Source: CAZJRB01 sp964547995
Lineage (GTDB): Bacteria > Planctomycetota > Planctomycetia > Pirellulales > Thermoguttaceae
DNA length: 17,488 bases
NCBI GenBank assembly: GCA_964547995.1
Contig: CAZJRB010000142.1
Span: forward strand, 1-17,488
Direction of reading: 5' to 3'
A program made the position numbers and the translations under genes. Position 1 is the stretch's first letter, and every line of letters begins with the position of its first letter. Positions 1 to 4,545 of the stretch are shown piece by piece. Below the pieces are notes generated by a model. It did not search any database. It was not told where the DNA came from and saw only the letters and a program-made list of their open reading frames with translations.

Positions 1-102
1 GGAAGGTTTCGAGTTTTCCATTTTTTGGCCAAAAATCACGCTTGATTGAGGTCTAATAGGAAGGCACCCCGCACAATACTTCAAAGCCAACTGGAGGTAG
101 AA

Positions 103-183
103 ATGGACGGTTTTTGGTTTTTCTGGCTCTTCTCCTGCACGTTTTCCGCGGTTATTCTCAGCCTGCTCATAACCGCATCCTGA
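103..183 (+). CDS. possible small single-pass membrane peptide (26 aa)
   Basis: A 26-codon reading frame starts at ATG 103 and ends at TGA 181-183. A strong Shine-Dalgarno sequence, GGAGG, lies at 93-97, five bases before the start. The peptide is almost wholly hydrophobic and aromatic (MDGFWFFWLF at the N-terminus, then a Val/Ile/Leu stretch), which fits one short transmembrane helix. No family is recognised. It lies opposite in direction to the SUMF1-fold gene and outside its attC-like boundary. A frame this short can occur by chance; the well-spaced ribosome binding site is the main argument for it. Confidence 0.35.
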   Translation: MDGFWFFWLFSCTFSAVILSLLITAS

Positions 184-195
184 TGTGAAGAGTTT

Positions 196-254
196 GGGGC
201 GAACGTCTCGGATGAGCGGTGCGAAGCATCCGTCTCCATCCGCTGGTTCGCCCC
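196..254 (-). other. attC-like recombination site (59 bp)
   Basis: Perfect 9-bp outer arms GGGGCGAAC (196-204) and GTTCGCCCC (246-254) enclose 6-bp inner arms CGGATG (209-214) and CATCCG (237-242). The spacers are 4 and 3 bases and the central segment is 22 bases. This R-L-centre-L-R layout, with AAC/GTT at the inner ends of the outer arms, matches integron attC architecture, and 59 bp is a normal attC length. The arms fit the usual RYYYAAC/GTTRRRY consensus only partly. The site lies 23 bp beyond the stop of the minus-strand SUMF1-fold gene, where a cassette attC belongs. A simple terminator hairpin is the alternative, but there is no T-tract. Confidence 0.5.
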
Positions 255-277
255 TATCTTACTTGGTTCTTGATTGC

Positions 278-1255
278 CTATGGATCTCTCGCAACACGAA
301 ATCCAACTGCTATCATAATGTACGCAACTGCGTTCGGCGGCGCCCTGCTACGGCTTGCCGAACGACAGTCCCACGGGTATGTGTCGTTGTCGCCACCTCG
401 AATCGCCCGATGCTCGGCAGAATCAGCGCCCTTGGGGTCGCGGAGTGGAGAGCGTGCATAGTAGTTGTCATCACACCAATCGGCACACCACTCCATTGCA
501 TTTCCGTGCATGTCATACAATCCCCAGGCATTTGGCTTCTTCTGCCCAACCGGATGCGTTTGCTCGCGGGAGTTTCCGACGTACCACGCATAGTTTTTCA
601 GCAGTGATTCCGAATCGCCGAAATGCCACCTCGTGGTGGTCCCTGCTCTGCACGCGTACTCCCACTCGGCCTCCGTTGGCAAACGGTACTTCTTGCCCTC
701 CTTTTTGCTCAAACGGCGACAGAACTCCACCGCCTTCTCCCAAGACACTCTGTCAACGGGTCTCTTTGACTTCGTTGGCTTCGTGTCTGTACTCGGCAAA
801 GGTCTGCCAGAACCCACTTTCGGTCCCTTGAATGTGCTGGGATTCTCGCCCATCACTTTGTAGTATTGTTCCTGCGTGACTTCGTGCATGCCGAGGTAGA
901 ACGGTTTGGTGATCTTAACTCGGTGTTGCGGCGTTTCTATTGGTATTGCCCATTTCCACACGCTATGTTTCATTGCCTCTTGCTGCTCAGCTTTGGATGA
1001 CCCCATGAGGAACTCACCAGGACGAATCAAGACGAGCTTCATCCCAATGGAGTTGGTGACTACCGCCTTCGCCTGCGAATTCTTCGGGTCAGGAACCACC
1101 GCGCTCTCTTTGACAGGTGGATTTGCAGGTGATGGAACAACGGCCTGTTGCGCACCGACACTGTTGGCAGAAGAGACAAGCAATAGGAAAACCGTGCCAA
1201 GCGTTGACGCCCTGGCAAGACTCGTGCCTTTCGGTTCTGCTGCCATTTCACTCAT
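278..1255 (-). CDS. secreted SUMF1/FGE-fold (formylglycine-generating enzyme-like) protein
   Basis: 325 residues. An N-terminal signal peptide (hydrophobic LGTVFLLLVSS, probable cleavage near VGA-QQ) is followed by a Pro/Ala-rich linker and the SUMF1 (FGE-sulfatase) fold from about residue 70. Family landmarks are NSIGMKLVLIRPGEFLMGS, LGMHEVTQEQY, RPVDRVSWEKAVEFC, YRLPTEAEWEYACRAG, NAWGLYDMHGNAMEWCAD, AIRGG and the terminal GFRVARD. Only one Cys (WDCRSASR) lies in the C-terminal region where true FGEs carry their catalytic Cys pair, so oxidase activity is doubtful; a binding or structural role outside the cytoplasm is more likely. The start has no clear Shine-Dalgarno. The gene is visibly less GC-rich than its neighbours and is bracketed by attC-like sequences, suggesting acquisition as a cassette. 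Confidence 0.85.
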   Translation of the reverse strand: MSEMAAEPKGTSLARASTLGTVFLLLVSSANSVGAQQAVVPSPANPPVKESAVVPDPKNSQAKAVVTNSIGMKLVLIRPGEFLMGSSKAEQQEAMKHSVWKWAIPIETPQHRVKITKPFYLGMHEVTQEQYYKVMGENPSTFKGPKVGSGRPLPSTDTKPTKSKRPVDRVSWEKAVEFCRRLSKKEGKKYRLPTEAEWEYACRAGTTTRWHFGDSESLLKNYAWYVGNSREQTHPVGQKKPNAWGLYDMHGNAMEWCADWCDDNYYARSPLRDPKGADSAEHRAIRGGDNDTYPWDCRSASRSRAPPNAVAYIMIAVGFRVARDP

Positions 1256-1266
1256 AGGTGCATTTT

Positions 1267-1290
1267 GGGGCGAACATAGGATTCAGCGGT
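1267..1290 (-). other. attC-like half-site upstream of the SUMF1-fold gene
   Basis: Read on the minus strand this is ACCGCT-n-ATCC, then a short spacer, then GTTCGCCCC (1275-1267). It matches the L'-R' half of the 59-bp site at 196-254 (ACCGCT-n-ATCC...GTTCGCCCC). It ends 11 bp before the ATG of the SUMF1-fold gene, where the previous attC of an integron array would end. I could not find the matching distal arm further right (checked to about 1350), so it may be truncated, decayed, or an attI-like simple site. Confidence 0.4.
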
Positions 1291-1359
1291 TCCGGTGAAG
1301 CCCTTACCCCGTCTCCGCGCGCCGGTATAAGCCTCCGTCAAGTCTGGGCTTAACTCTTT

Positions 1360-1388
1360 GCGGGCCAGAAGGTTCCAAACCTGCCCGC
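1360..1388 (-). other. hairpin in the SUMF1-fold gene leader
   Basis: GCGGGC (1360-1365) pairs with GCCCGC (1383-1388) and AGGTT (1370-1374) with AACCT (1378-1382), with a CCA loop and a four-base bulge on one side. It would form early in the leader of a minus-strand transcript from the promoter at 1417-1444. No U-tract follows, so it is not an ordinary terminator. A second TATAAT (complement 1390-1395) lies next to it without a recognisable -35. Confidence 0.3.
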
Positions 1389-1416
1389 CATTATACCACG
1401 GGGGCTTATCAGCCGC

Positions 1417-1444
1417 ATTATACTACATGCCCCCCAAAAGTCAA
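1417..1444 (-). promoter_or_regulatory. sigma70-type promoter reading toward the SUMF1-fold gene
   Basis: On the minus strand, TTGACT (1444-1439) and a perfect TATAAT (1422-1417) are separated by 16 bp. The predicted start is near 1410, giving a leader of about 155 nt that includes a hairpin and the attC-like half-site before the ATG at 1255. If the gene is an integron cassette, this would play the part of the cassette promoter. Confidence 0.55.
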
Positions 1445-1506
1445 AGGTCCGCAGGACTTTGGAGCCCCGCCGGGCCACAGTGCAGATGTCTGCACCCCCC
1501 GCCAGG

Positions 1507-1541
1507 GAAATCCGAAATCCTAAGTCCGAAATCCGAAATCC
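1507..1541. repeat. heptamer array: GAAATCC type, 5 units
   Basis: Five consecutive 7-bp units: GAAATCC, GAAATCC, TAAGTCC, GAAATCC, GAAATCC. One unit differs at two positions. It is non-coding on both strands as far as can be judged and is the first of four period-7 arrays in this intergenic region. Confidence 0.8.
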
Positions 1542-1600
1542 CTAACCCCCACTCCCCCGAAAAAAGATGCGAAAAATCGCCGGGCGGCATAAAAGTGGCA

Positions 1601-1629
1601 TTGACAAGAGACTCGATATATTCTATACT
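1601..1629 (+). promoter_or_regulatory. consensus sigma70 promoter of the predicted small RNA
   Basis: TTGACA (1601-1606) and TATACT (1624-1629) are separated by exactly 17 bp, giving 11 of 12 consensus bases. The predicted start is about 1636. No start codon with a ribosome binding site follows before the intrinsic terminator at 1683-1732, so the product is expected to be a non-coding RNA. Confidence 0.7.
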
Positions 1630-1644
1630 AACGTCCATATAAGC

Positions 1645-1688
1645 GGTACCCACAAGAGCCGGCCGTCCGCCAGGTATCCACAAGGGCC
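1645..1688 (+). repeat. tandem 28-bp-spaced repeat inside the small RNA
   Basis: Copies GGTACCCACAAGAGCC (1645-1660) and GGTATCCACAAGGGCC (1673-1688) match at 14 of 16 positions. Because copy 2 forms the terminator stem, copy 1 could compete for the 3' arm GGGCCC, giving an alternative antiterminator-like fold. This is inference only. Confidence 0.7.
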
Positions 1689-1732
1689 CGTCGCGGGGTG
1701 CAACTCCCCCGGTGGGCCCTTTTTCGTTTTTT
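1683..1732 (+). terminator. intrinsic terminator of the small RNA
   Basis: Stem AGGGCCC (1683-1689) pairs with GGGCCCT (1714-1720). Inside it a GGGG/CCCC stem (1695-1698 with 1706-1709) closes a seven-base loop. The stem runs directly into TTTTT, CG, TTTTTT (1720-1732). It is the clearest Rho-independent terminator in the window. Confidence 0.8.
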
Positions 1733-1772
1733 GGCGCGGCCGATGCTCGGAGTACCGGTCCGCGCTGGGGGT

Positions 1773-1814
1773 GAATATCGAATATCGAGTGGCGAATGTC
1801 GAGTGATGAGTGCG
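1773..1814. repeat. heptamer array: GAATATC type, 6 units
   Basis: Six consecutive 7-bp units, each beginning GA: GAATATC, GAATATC, GAGTGGC, GAATGTC, GAGTGAT, GAGTGCG. The units have drifted but the 7-bp phase is kept throughout. Confidence 0.65.
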
Positions 1815-1825
1815 AAGGCAGAGTA

Positions 1826-1867
1826 GACAGAGGACAGAGGGCAGAGGACAGAGGACAGAGGACAGAA
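1826..1867. repeat. heptamer array: GACAGAG type, 6 units
   Basis: Six consecutive units: GACAGAG, GACAGAG, GGCAGAG, GACAGAG, GACAGAG, GACAGAA. An isolated GGCAGAG unit also lies at 1817-1823, two bases out of phase. Confidence 0.85.
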
Positions 1868-1961
1868 GTGGAGATTTCCGATCTTGTTGACCAAAAAGAG
1901 GGACGTAGGACAGGTTTGCAACCAGTCTCCTGGAAAGTGGCGACTCTGTTGACCAAAAAAG

Positions 1962-1993
1962 AGGAGAGCAGGAGAGCAGGGGAACAGGGGAAG
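1962..1993. repeat. octamer array: AGGAGAGC type, 4 units
   Basis: Four consecutive 8-bp units: AGGAGAGC, AGGAGAGC, AGGGGAAC, AGGGGAAG. It lies between the second TGTTGACC copy and the ATCCACT heptamer array. Confidence 0.6.
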
Positions 1994-2004
1994 GTGGTGA
2001 GACG

Positions 2005-2039
2005 ATCCACTATCCACTATCCACTATCCACTATCCACT
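2005..2039. repeat. heptamer array: ATCCACT type, 5 perfect units
   Basis: Five identical tandem copies of ATCCACT. The lack of divergence suggests recent expansion by slippage and likely copy-number variation between strains. Confidence 0.85.
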
Positions 2040-2076
2040 TTGGAAACCTCACATTCTGTTGACCAAAACTGCATAT

Positions 2077-2095
2077 GGGGGACGATCATTCCCCC
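2077..2095 (+). other. G5/C5 hairpin upstream of the DUF2520 gene
   Basis: GGGGGA (2077-2082) and TCCCCC (2090-2095) form a perfect 6-bp inverted repeat around a 7-base loop. No T-tract follows. It lies about 140 bp before the DUF2520 start and just after the third TGTTGACC copy. Confidence 0.4.
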
Positions 2096-2112
2096 CGGCA
2101 CACTTCGGCCAG

Positions 2113-2141
2113 TTGCCTATCTTAACAAGAATCGTTGTAAG
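2113..2141 (+). promoter_or_regulatory. weak candidate promoter for the DUF2520-panB cluster
   Basis: TTGCCT (2113-2118) and TGTAAG (2136-2141) are 17 bp apart, each matching the sigma70 consensus at 4 of 6 positions. It is placed suitably for a start at GTG 2238 with a leader of about 90 nt. No better pair was seen between 2090 and 2230. Confidence 0.3.
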
Positions 2142-2237
2142 TCGTTGCTAGCCTATTGAGTGGGGGTGGATTCGGCGGTGCCGATCGTGGATAGTGAACG
2201 GCGGTCGGCGCTGGGAACCGTTATCGGAGGGCCACCC

Positions 2238-3113
2238 GTGAGAACCATCAACATCATCGGCTGCGGCAAGGTCGGCAGGACACTGGCACGGCTGTGGACG
2301 GAACGCTCGCTGCTGAGCGTCCGGGGGATACTCAACCGTTCGATTCCAAGCGGCCTGCGGGCCGTCGAGTTCGTCGGCGCCGGCCGCGCGGTCGAAGACT
2401 GTGCCCGGATGGAAAGGGCCGATCTCGTCATGATCGCCGCGCCCGACGAGGCGATCGAGGGATGTTGCGGCGAGTTGTGCCGGTCGGGCGTACTCGGGCA
2501 GGGCGCCGTGGTGTTCCACTGTAGCGGTTCGTTGTCTTCGGCCTTGTTGGAGCCGGCACGGCGGTGCGGAGCATCGGTTGCCAGCGTACACCCGGTCAAG
2601 AGCTTTGCCGATCCGGCCACGGCGGTGAAGAGCTTCGCGGGTACGTTTTGCGGCGTCGAGGGCGATCCGGCCGCGTGCGAGGTTCTCGGCGAGCTGCTGC
2701 GCGGTTGCGGTGCGGTCACCTTTTCCATCGAGCCGGAGTTCAAGACGATCTACCACGCCGGCAGCGTGATGGTCTGCAACTACTTCGTTGCCCTGATCGA
2801 AGCCGGCTTGCGGTGTTTCGAGAAGGCGGGCATTTCCCGGGAAACCGCATTGCAGGTCATCGAACCGATCGTGCGGGAGACGGTCGACAACGTTTTCCGG
2901 CTCGGGCCCGTCGGCTCGCTGACCGGGCCGATTGCCCGGGGCGAGCCGTCGGTGGTCGGGCGACAGTGCGAGGCCCTGGGCCGTTGGGACGGGCGGATCG
3001 AGGGGATTTACCGGAGTCTGGGCCGGTTGGCCGTTGAAATCTCTGCGTTGGCGGGCGGCGCCGATGCCGACGCCCTGGCCGCCATCAAAGAGTTGCTCGA
3101 TGAGAGTCCGTAG
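2238..3113 (+). CDS. Rossmann-fold/DUF2520 protein, candidate ketopantoate reductase-type enzyme
   Basis: 291 residues from GTG 2238, chosen because GGAGG sits at 2226-2230, seven bases upstream. An upstream GTG at 2160 has no ribosome binding site and adds residues unlike the family. The N-terminus has a dinucleotide-binding motif (INIIGCGKVGRTLA, GxGxxG at residues 8-13). A Rossmann domain of about 120 residues follows, with HCSGSLSS near its end. The C-terminal DUF2520 half has SVHPVKSFAD, FAGTFCGVEGD and an all-helical tail. The family resembles 6-phosphogluconate-dehydrogenase-like and ketopantoate reductases. Its place 38 bp before panB parallels actinobacterial clusters in which a DUF2520 gene precedes panC. 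A role as NADPH-dependent ketopantoate reductase is inferred; no panE is visible here. Confidence 0.85.
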   Translation: MRTINIIGCGKVGRTLARLWTERSLLSVRGILNRSIPSGLRAVEFVGAGRAVEDCARMERADLVMIAAPDEAIEGCCGELCRSGVLGQGAVVFHCSGSLSSALLEPARRCGASVASVHPVKSFADPATAVKSFAGTFCGVEGDPAACEVLGELLRGCGAVTFSIEPEFKTIYHAGSVMVCNYFVALIEAGLRCFEKAGISRETALQVIEPIVRETVDNVFRLGPVGSLTGPIARGEPSVVGRQCEALGRWDGRIEGIYRSLGRLAVEISALAGGADADALAAIKELLDESP

Positions 3114-3116
3114 GTC

Positions 3117-3144
3117 TTGCCGTCCCGCGCCGCTGCCCTATAAT
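3117..3144 (+). promoter_or_regulatory. internal promoter for panB, possibly leaderless
   Basis: A perfect TATAAT (3139-3144) is preceded by TTGCCG (3117-3122) at 16 bp. The -10 box ends seven bases before the panB ATG, so initiation would fall at or next to the start codon and give a leaderless or nearly leaderless mRNA. Confidence 0.45.
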
Positions 3145-3151
3145 AAGGCTT

Positions 3152-3952
3152 ATGAGTTCCCGGGATTCACGCATCACGGTTCCGAAGTTTGCGGCGCTGA
3201 AGTCGGCCGGGCGGAAGATCACCATGCTGACCGCCTACGACTACACGATGGCCGCTCTGCTCGATGCGGCCGGGATCGAGGGCATCCTCGTCGGCGACAG
3301 CCTGGCGATGGTCGTGCAGGGGCGGCCCAACACGCTCGCGGCCACGATGGACCAGATGATCTATCACGCCGAAATGGTGGGCCGGGCGGTCCGACACGCC
3401 CTGGTCGTGGTCGATATGCCGTTTCTGAGCTATCACACGGGCATACACAAAGCGATTGAAAACGCCGGACGAATCCTCAAGGAGACCCAGTGCCAGGCCG
3501 TCAAGCTCGAACAGGGGCCCGACCAGGCCGAAATCACCGCCGCGCTGGTCGCGGCCGGAATTCCCGTCATGGCACACTATGGACTGCGGCCTCAGAGCGT
3601 CCATCAGCTCGGCGGGTACCGGGTGGAGCGGGACCGCGGGAAGCTGCTGGCCGACGCGGCCGGGGCCGAAAAAGCCGGGGCGTTTGCCGTCCTCCTGGAG
3701 TGCGTCCCCGCAGACGTGGCGGCGGAAATCTCCGCCGCGGTGAGCATCCCCACCATCGGCATCGGGGCCGGGGCCGGATGCGACGGCCAGGTCCTCGTGG
3801 TCAACGACCTGTTGGGCCTCACCCCCGGCAGGCCCCCGAAACACGTCAAGGAATATGCCGACCTGAAAAACCTCGTTGCCGAGGCCGTCACGCGATACCG
3901 CGACGAAGTCCGCGACGGCACCTTTCCCGGTGCGGAGCAGTCGTTTCAATGA
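3152..3952 (+). CDS. panB: 3-methyl-2-oxobutanoate hydroxymethyltransferase (ketopantoate hydroxymethyltransferase)
   Basis: 266 residues, the normal length for PanB. It transfers a hydroxymethyl group from 5,10-methylene-THF to 2-oxoisovalerate to make ketopantoate, the first committed step to pantothenate and CoA, in the cytosol. Visible landmarks are LTAYDYTMAALLDAAG, LVGDSLAMVVQG (metal-ligand Asp49), VVDMPF (Asp88), AVKLEQG (Lys118, Glu120), AHYGLRPQSVHQLGGYRV, LLECVP (catalytic-position Glu183) and IGIGAGAGCDGQVLVV. The metal and catalytic positions are intact. The ATG has only a weak, close AAGG upstream. It sits between the DUF2520 gene (38 bp upstream) and the HAD gene (18 bp downstream) as a likely operon, with a TATAAT just before the ATG that could add separate transcription. 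Confidence 0.96.
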   Translation: MSSRDSRITVPKFAALKSAGRKITMLTAYDYTMAALLDAAGIEGILVGDSLAMVVQGRPNTLAATMDQMIYHAEMVGRAVRHALVVVDMPFLSYHTGIHKAIENAGRILKETQCQAVKLEQGPDQAEITAALVAAGIPVMAHYGLRPQSVHQLGGYRVERDRGKLLADAAGAEKAGAFAVLLECVPADVAAEISAAVSIPTIGIGAGAGCDGQVLVVNDLLGLTPGRPPKHVKEYADLKNLVAEAVTRYRDEVRDGTFPGAEQSFQ

Positions 3953-3970
3953 TCCGTTGGATTGCCGGAC

Positions 3971-4441
3971 ATGCTTGAAATCTCCATTCCCGGATTCGGC
4001 GACCTGCGGCTCGAATACCTTGTCCTGGACTACAACGGCACGCTCGCCTGTGACGGGGAGATCCTCGACGGAGTGAAGGAGGCGCTGACAACCCTCACCG
4101 GGCAGTTGGAAATCCACGTGGTCACCGCGGACACGTTCGGCAAGGCGTTGGCCCGGCTGAAGGACTTCCCCTGCAAGCTCGTCGTGCTTCCGCCGGATGA
4201 CCAGGATGCTGGAAAACGTGCCTACGTCGAGGAACTCGGCTCGGACGCCGCGGTCTGTATCGGCAACGGCCGAAACGATCGCCAAATGCTGGAGGCGGCG
4301 GCGCTGGGGATTGCCGTGATCCAGCGCGAGGGGGCGGCCGCGGCGACGCTGCTGGCCGCCGACGCGGTTTGTTCCGACATCCTGTCCGCCTTCGACCTGT
4401 TGAGCAATCCCCTGCGGTTGAAGGCAACGTTGCGGTCGTAG
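3971..4441 (+). CDS. small HAD-like hydrolase (COG4087-type 'soluble P-type ATPase')
   Basis: 156 residues from ATG 3971; a TTG nine bases upstream is also in frame. Neither start has a strong ribosome binding site, and coupling to panB 18 bp upstream is plausible. The HAD motifs are present: LDYNGTL (nucleophile-position Asp20), VVTADT (Thr52), Lys82 and IGNGRND (Asp103). Two changes stand out: the usual second Asp of motif I (DxD) is Asn22, and the GDGxND motif reads GNGRND. Both fit, from memory of the family, the COG4087 group related to the phosphorylation domain of P-type ATPases but lacking membrane segments. It is probably a cytosolic phosphatase or phosphoryl-transfer protein of unknown substrate. 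The location suggests a tie to pantothenate/CoA metabolism, but this is not shown. Confidence 0.85.
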   Translation: MLEISIPGFGDLRLEYLVLDYNGTLACDGEILDGVKEALTTLTGQLEIHVVTADTFGKALARLKDFPCKLVVLPPDDQDAGKRAYVEELGSDAAVCIGNGRNDRQMLEAAALGIAVIQREGAAAATLLAADAVCSDILSAFDLLSNPLRLKATLRS

Positions 4442-4472
4442 GTAAAAGCCCCCCCGATCGGCTGGTCGGTGC

Positions 4473-4511
4473 TTGACAACGAGGGTGCCTGTCCCGTAAG
4501 GTCGGTATAGT
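4473..4511 (+). promoter_or_regulatory. tentative promoter elements before the HEAT-repeat gene
   Basis: A perfect TTGACA (4473-4478) and a good TATAGT (4506-4511) occur in the 104-bp gap, but they are 27 bp apart and cannot act as one ordinary promoter. At 17 bp from TTGACA the sequence is GTAAGG, a poor -10. One of the two elements may belong to a real promoter; I cannot say which. Confidence 0.25.
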
Positions 4512-4545
4512 CGGCGTTTCAGCCCTTGTTCCACGGGAGGTTACC

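Larger units (their letters stand above)
1636..1732 (+). ncRNA. predicted stand-alone small RNA (~97 nt)
   Basis: The interval is bounded by a consensus promoter and a strong intrinsic terminator, with no plausible open reading frame between them. The transcript would contain two imperfect 16-nt repeats 28 nt apart (GGTACCCACAAGAGCC at 1645-1660 and GGTATCCACAAGGGCC at 1673-1688, 14 of 16 identical). The second copy supplies most of the 5' arm of the terminator stem. The terminator apical loop is UGCAACU, flanked by a C-run that could in principle pair with purine-rich ribosome binding sites. I see no SRP, 6S, tmRNA or RNase P signature, so the family is unknown. The ends are estimates from promoter and terminator positions. 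Confidence 0.6.
1885..2068 (+). repeat. three-copy TGTTGACCAAAA repeat
   Basis: TGTTGACCAAAA occurs exactly at 1885, 1947 and 2057. The 1947 and 2057 copies also share TGGAAA sixteen bases upstream (1931 and 2041), so the repeat unit is nearer 30 bp and imperfect. The spacings of 62 and 110 bp are not regular. They could be remnants of a dispersed element or binding sites; TTGACC alone resembles a -35 box, but no good -10 follows any copy. Confidence 0.6.

Noticed and set aside
1636..1732. SRP (4.5S) RNA
   Set aside because: Length fits, but the conserved GGAAGG-type apical loop with its partner GCAGCC is absent.
1441..2010. Minus-strand frames covering the repeat-rich intergenic region
   Set aside because: They read through heptamer arrays, the sRNA terminator and promoter elements, producing low-complexity Ser/Pro/Leu repeats.
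1507..2039. CRISPR array
   Set aside because: Units are 7-8 bp without spacers; no repeat-spacer periodicity and no cas genes nearby.
2160..2237. Upstream GTG start for the DUF2520 gene
   Set aside because: No ribosome binding site, and the extra 26 residues precede the normal family N-terminus; GTG 2238 has GGAGG at ideal spacing.
3167..4534. Long minus-strand frame (455 codons) opposite panB and the HAD gene
   Set aside because: It mirrors two well-supported genes; composition follows the antisense of GC-rich codons and no domain is recognisable.
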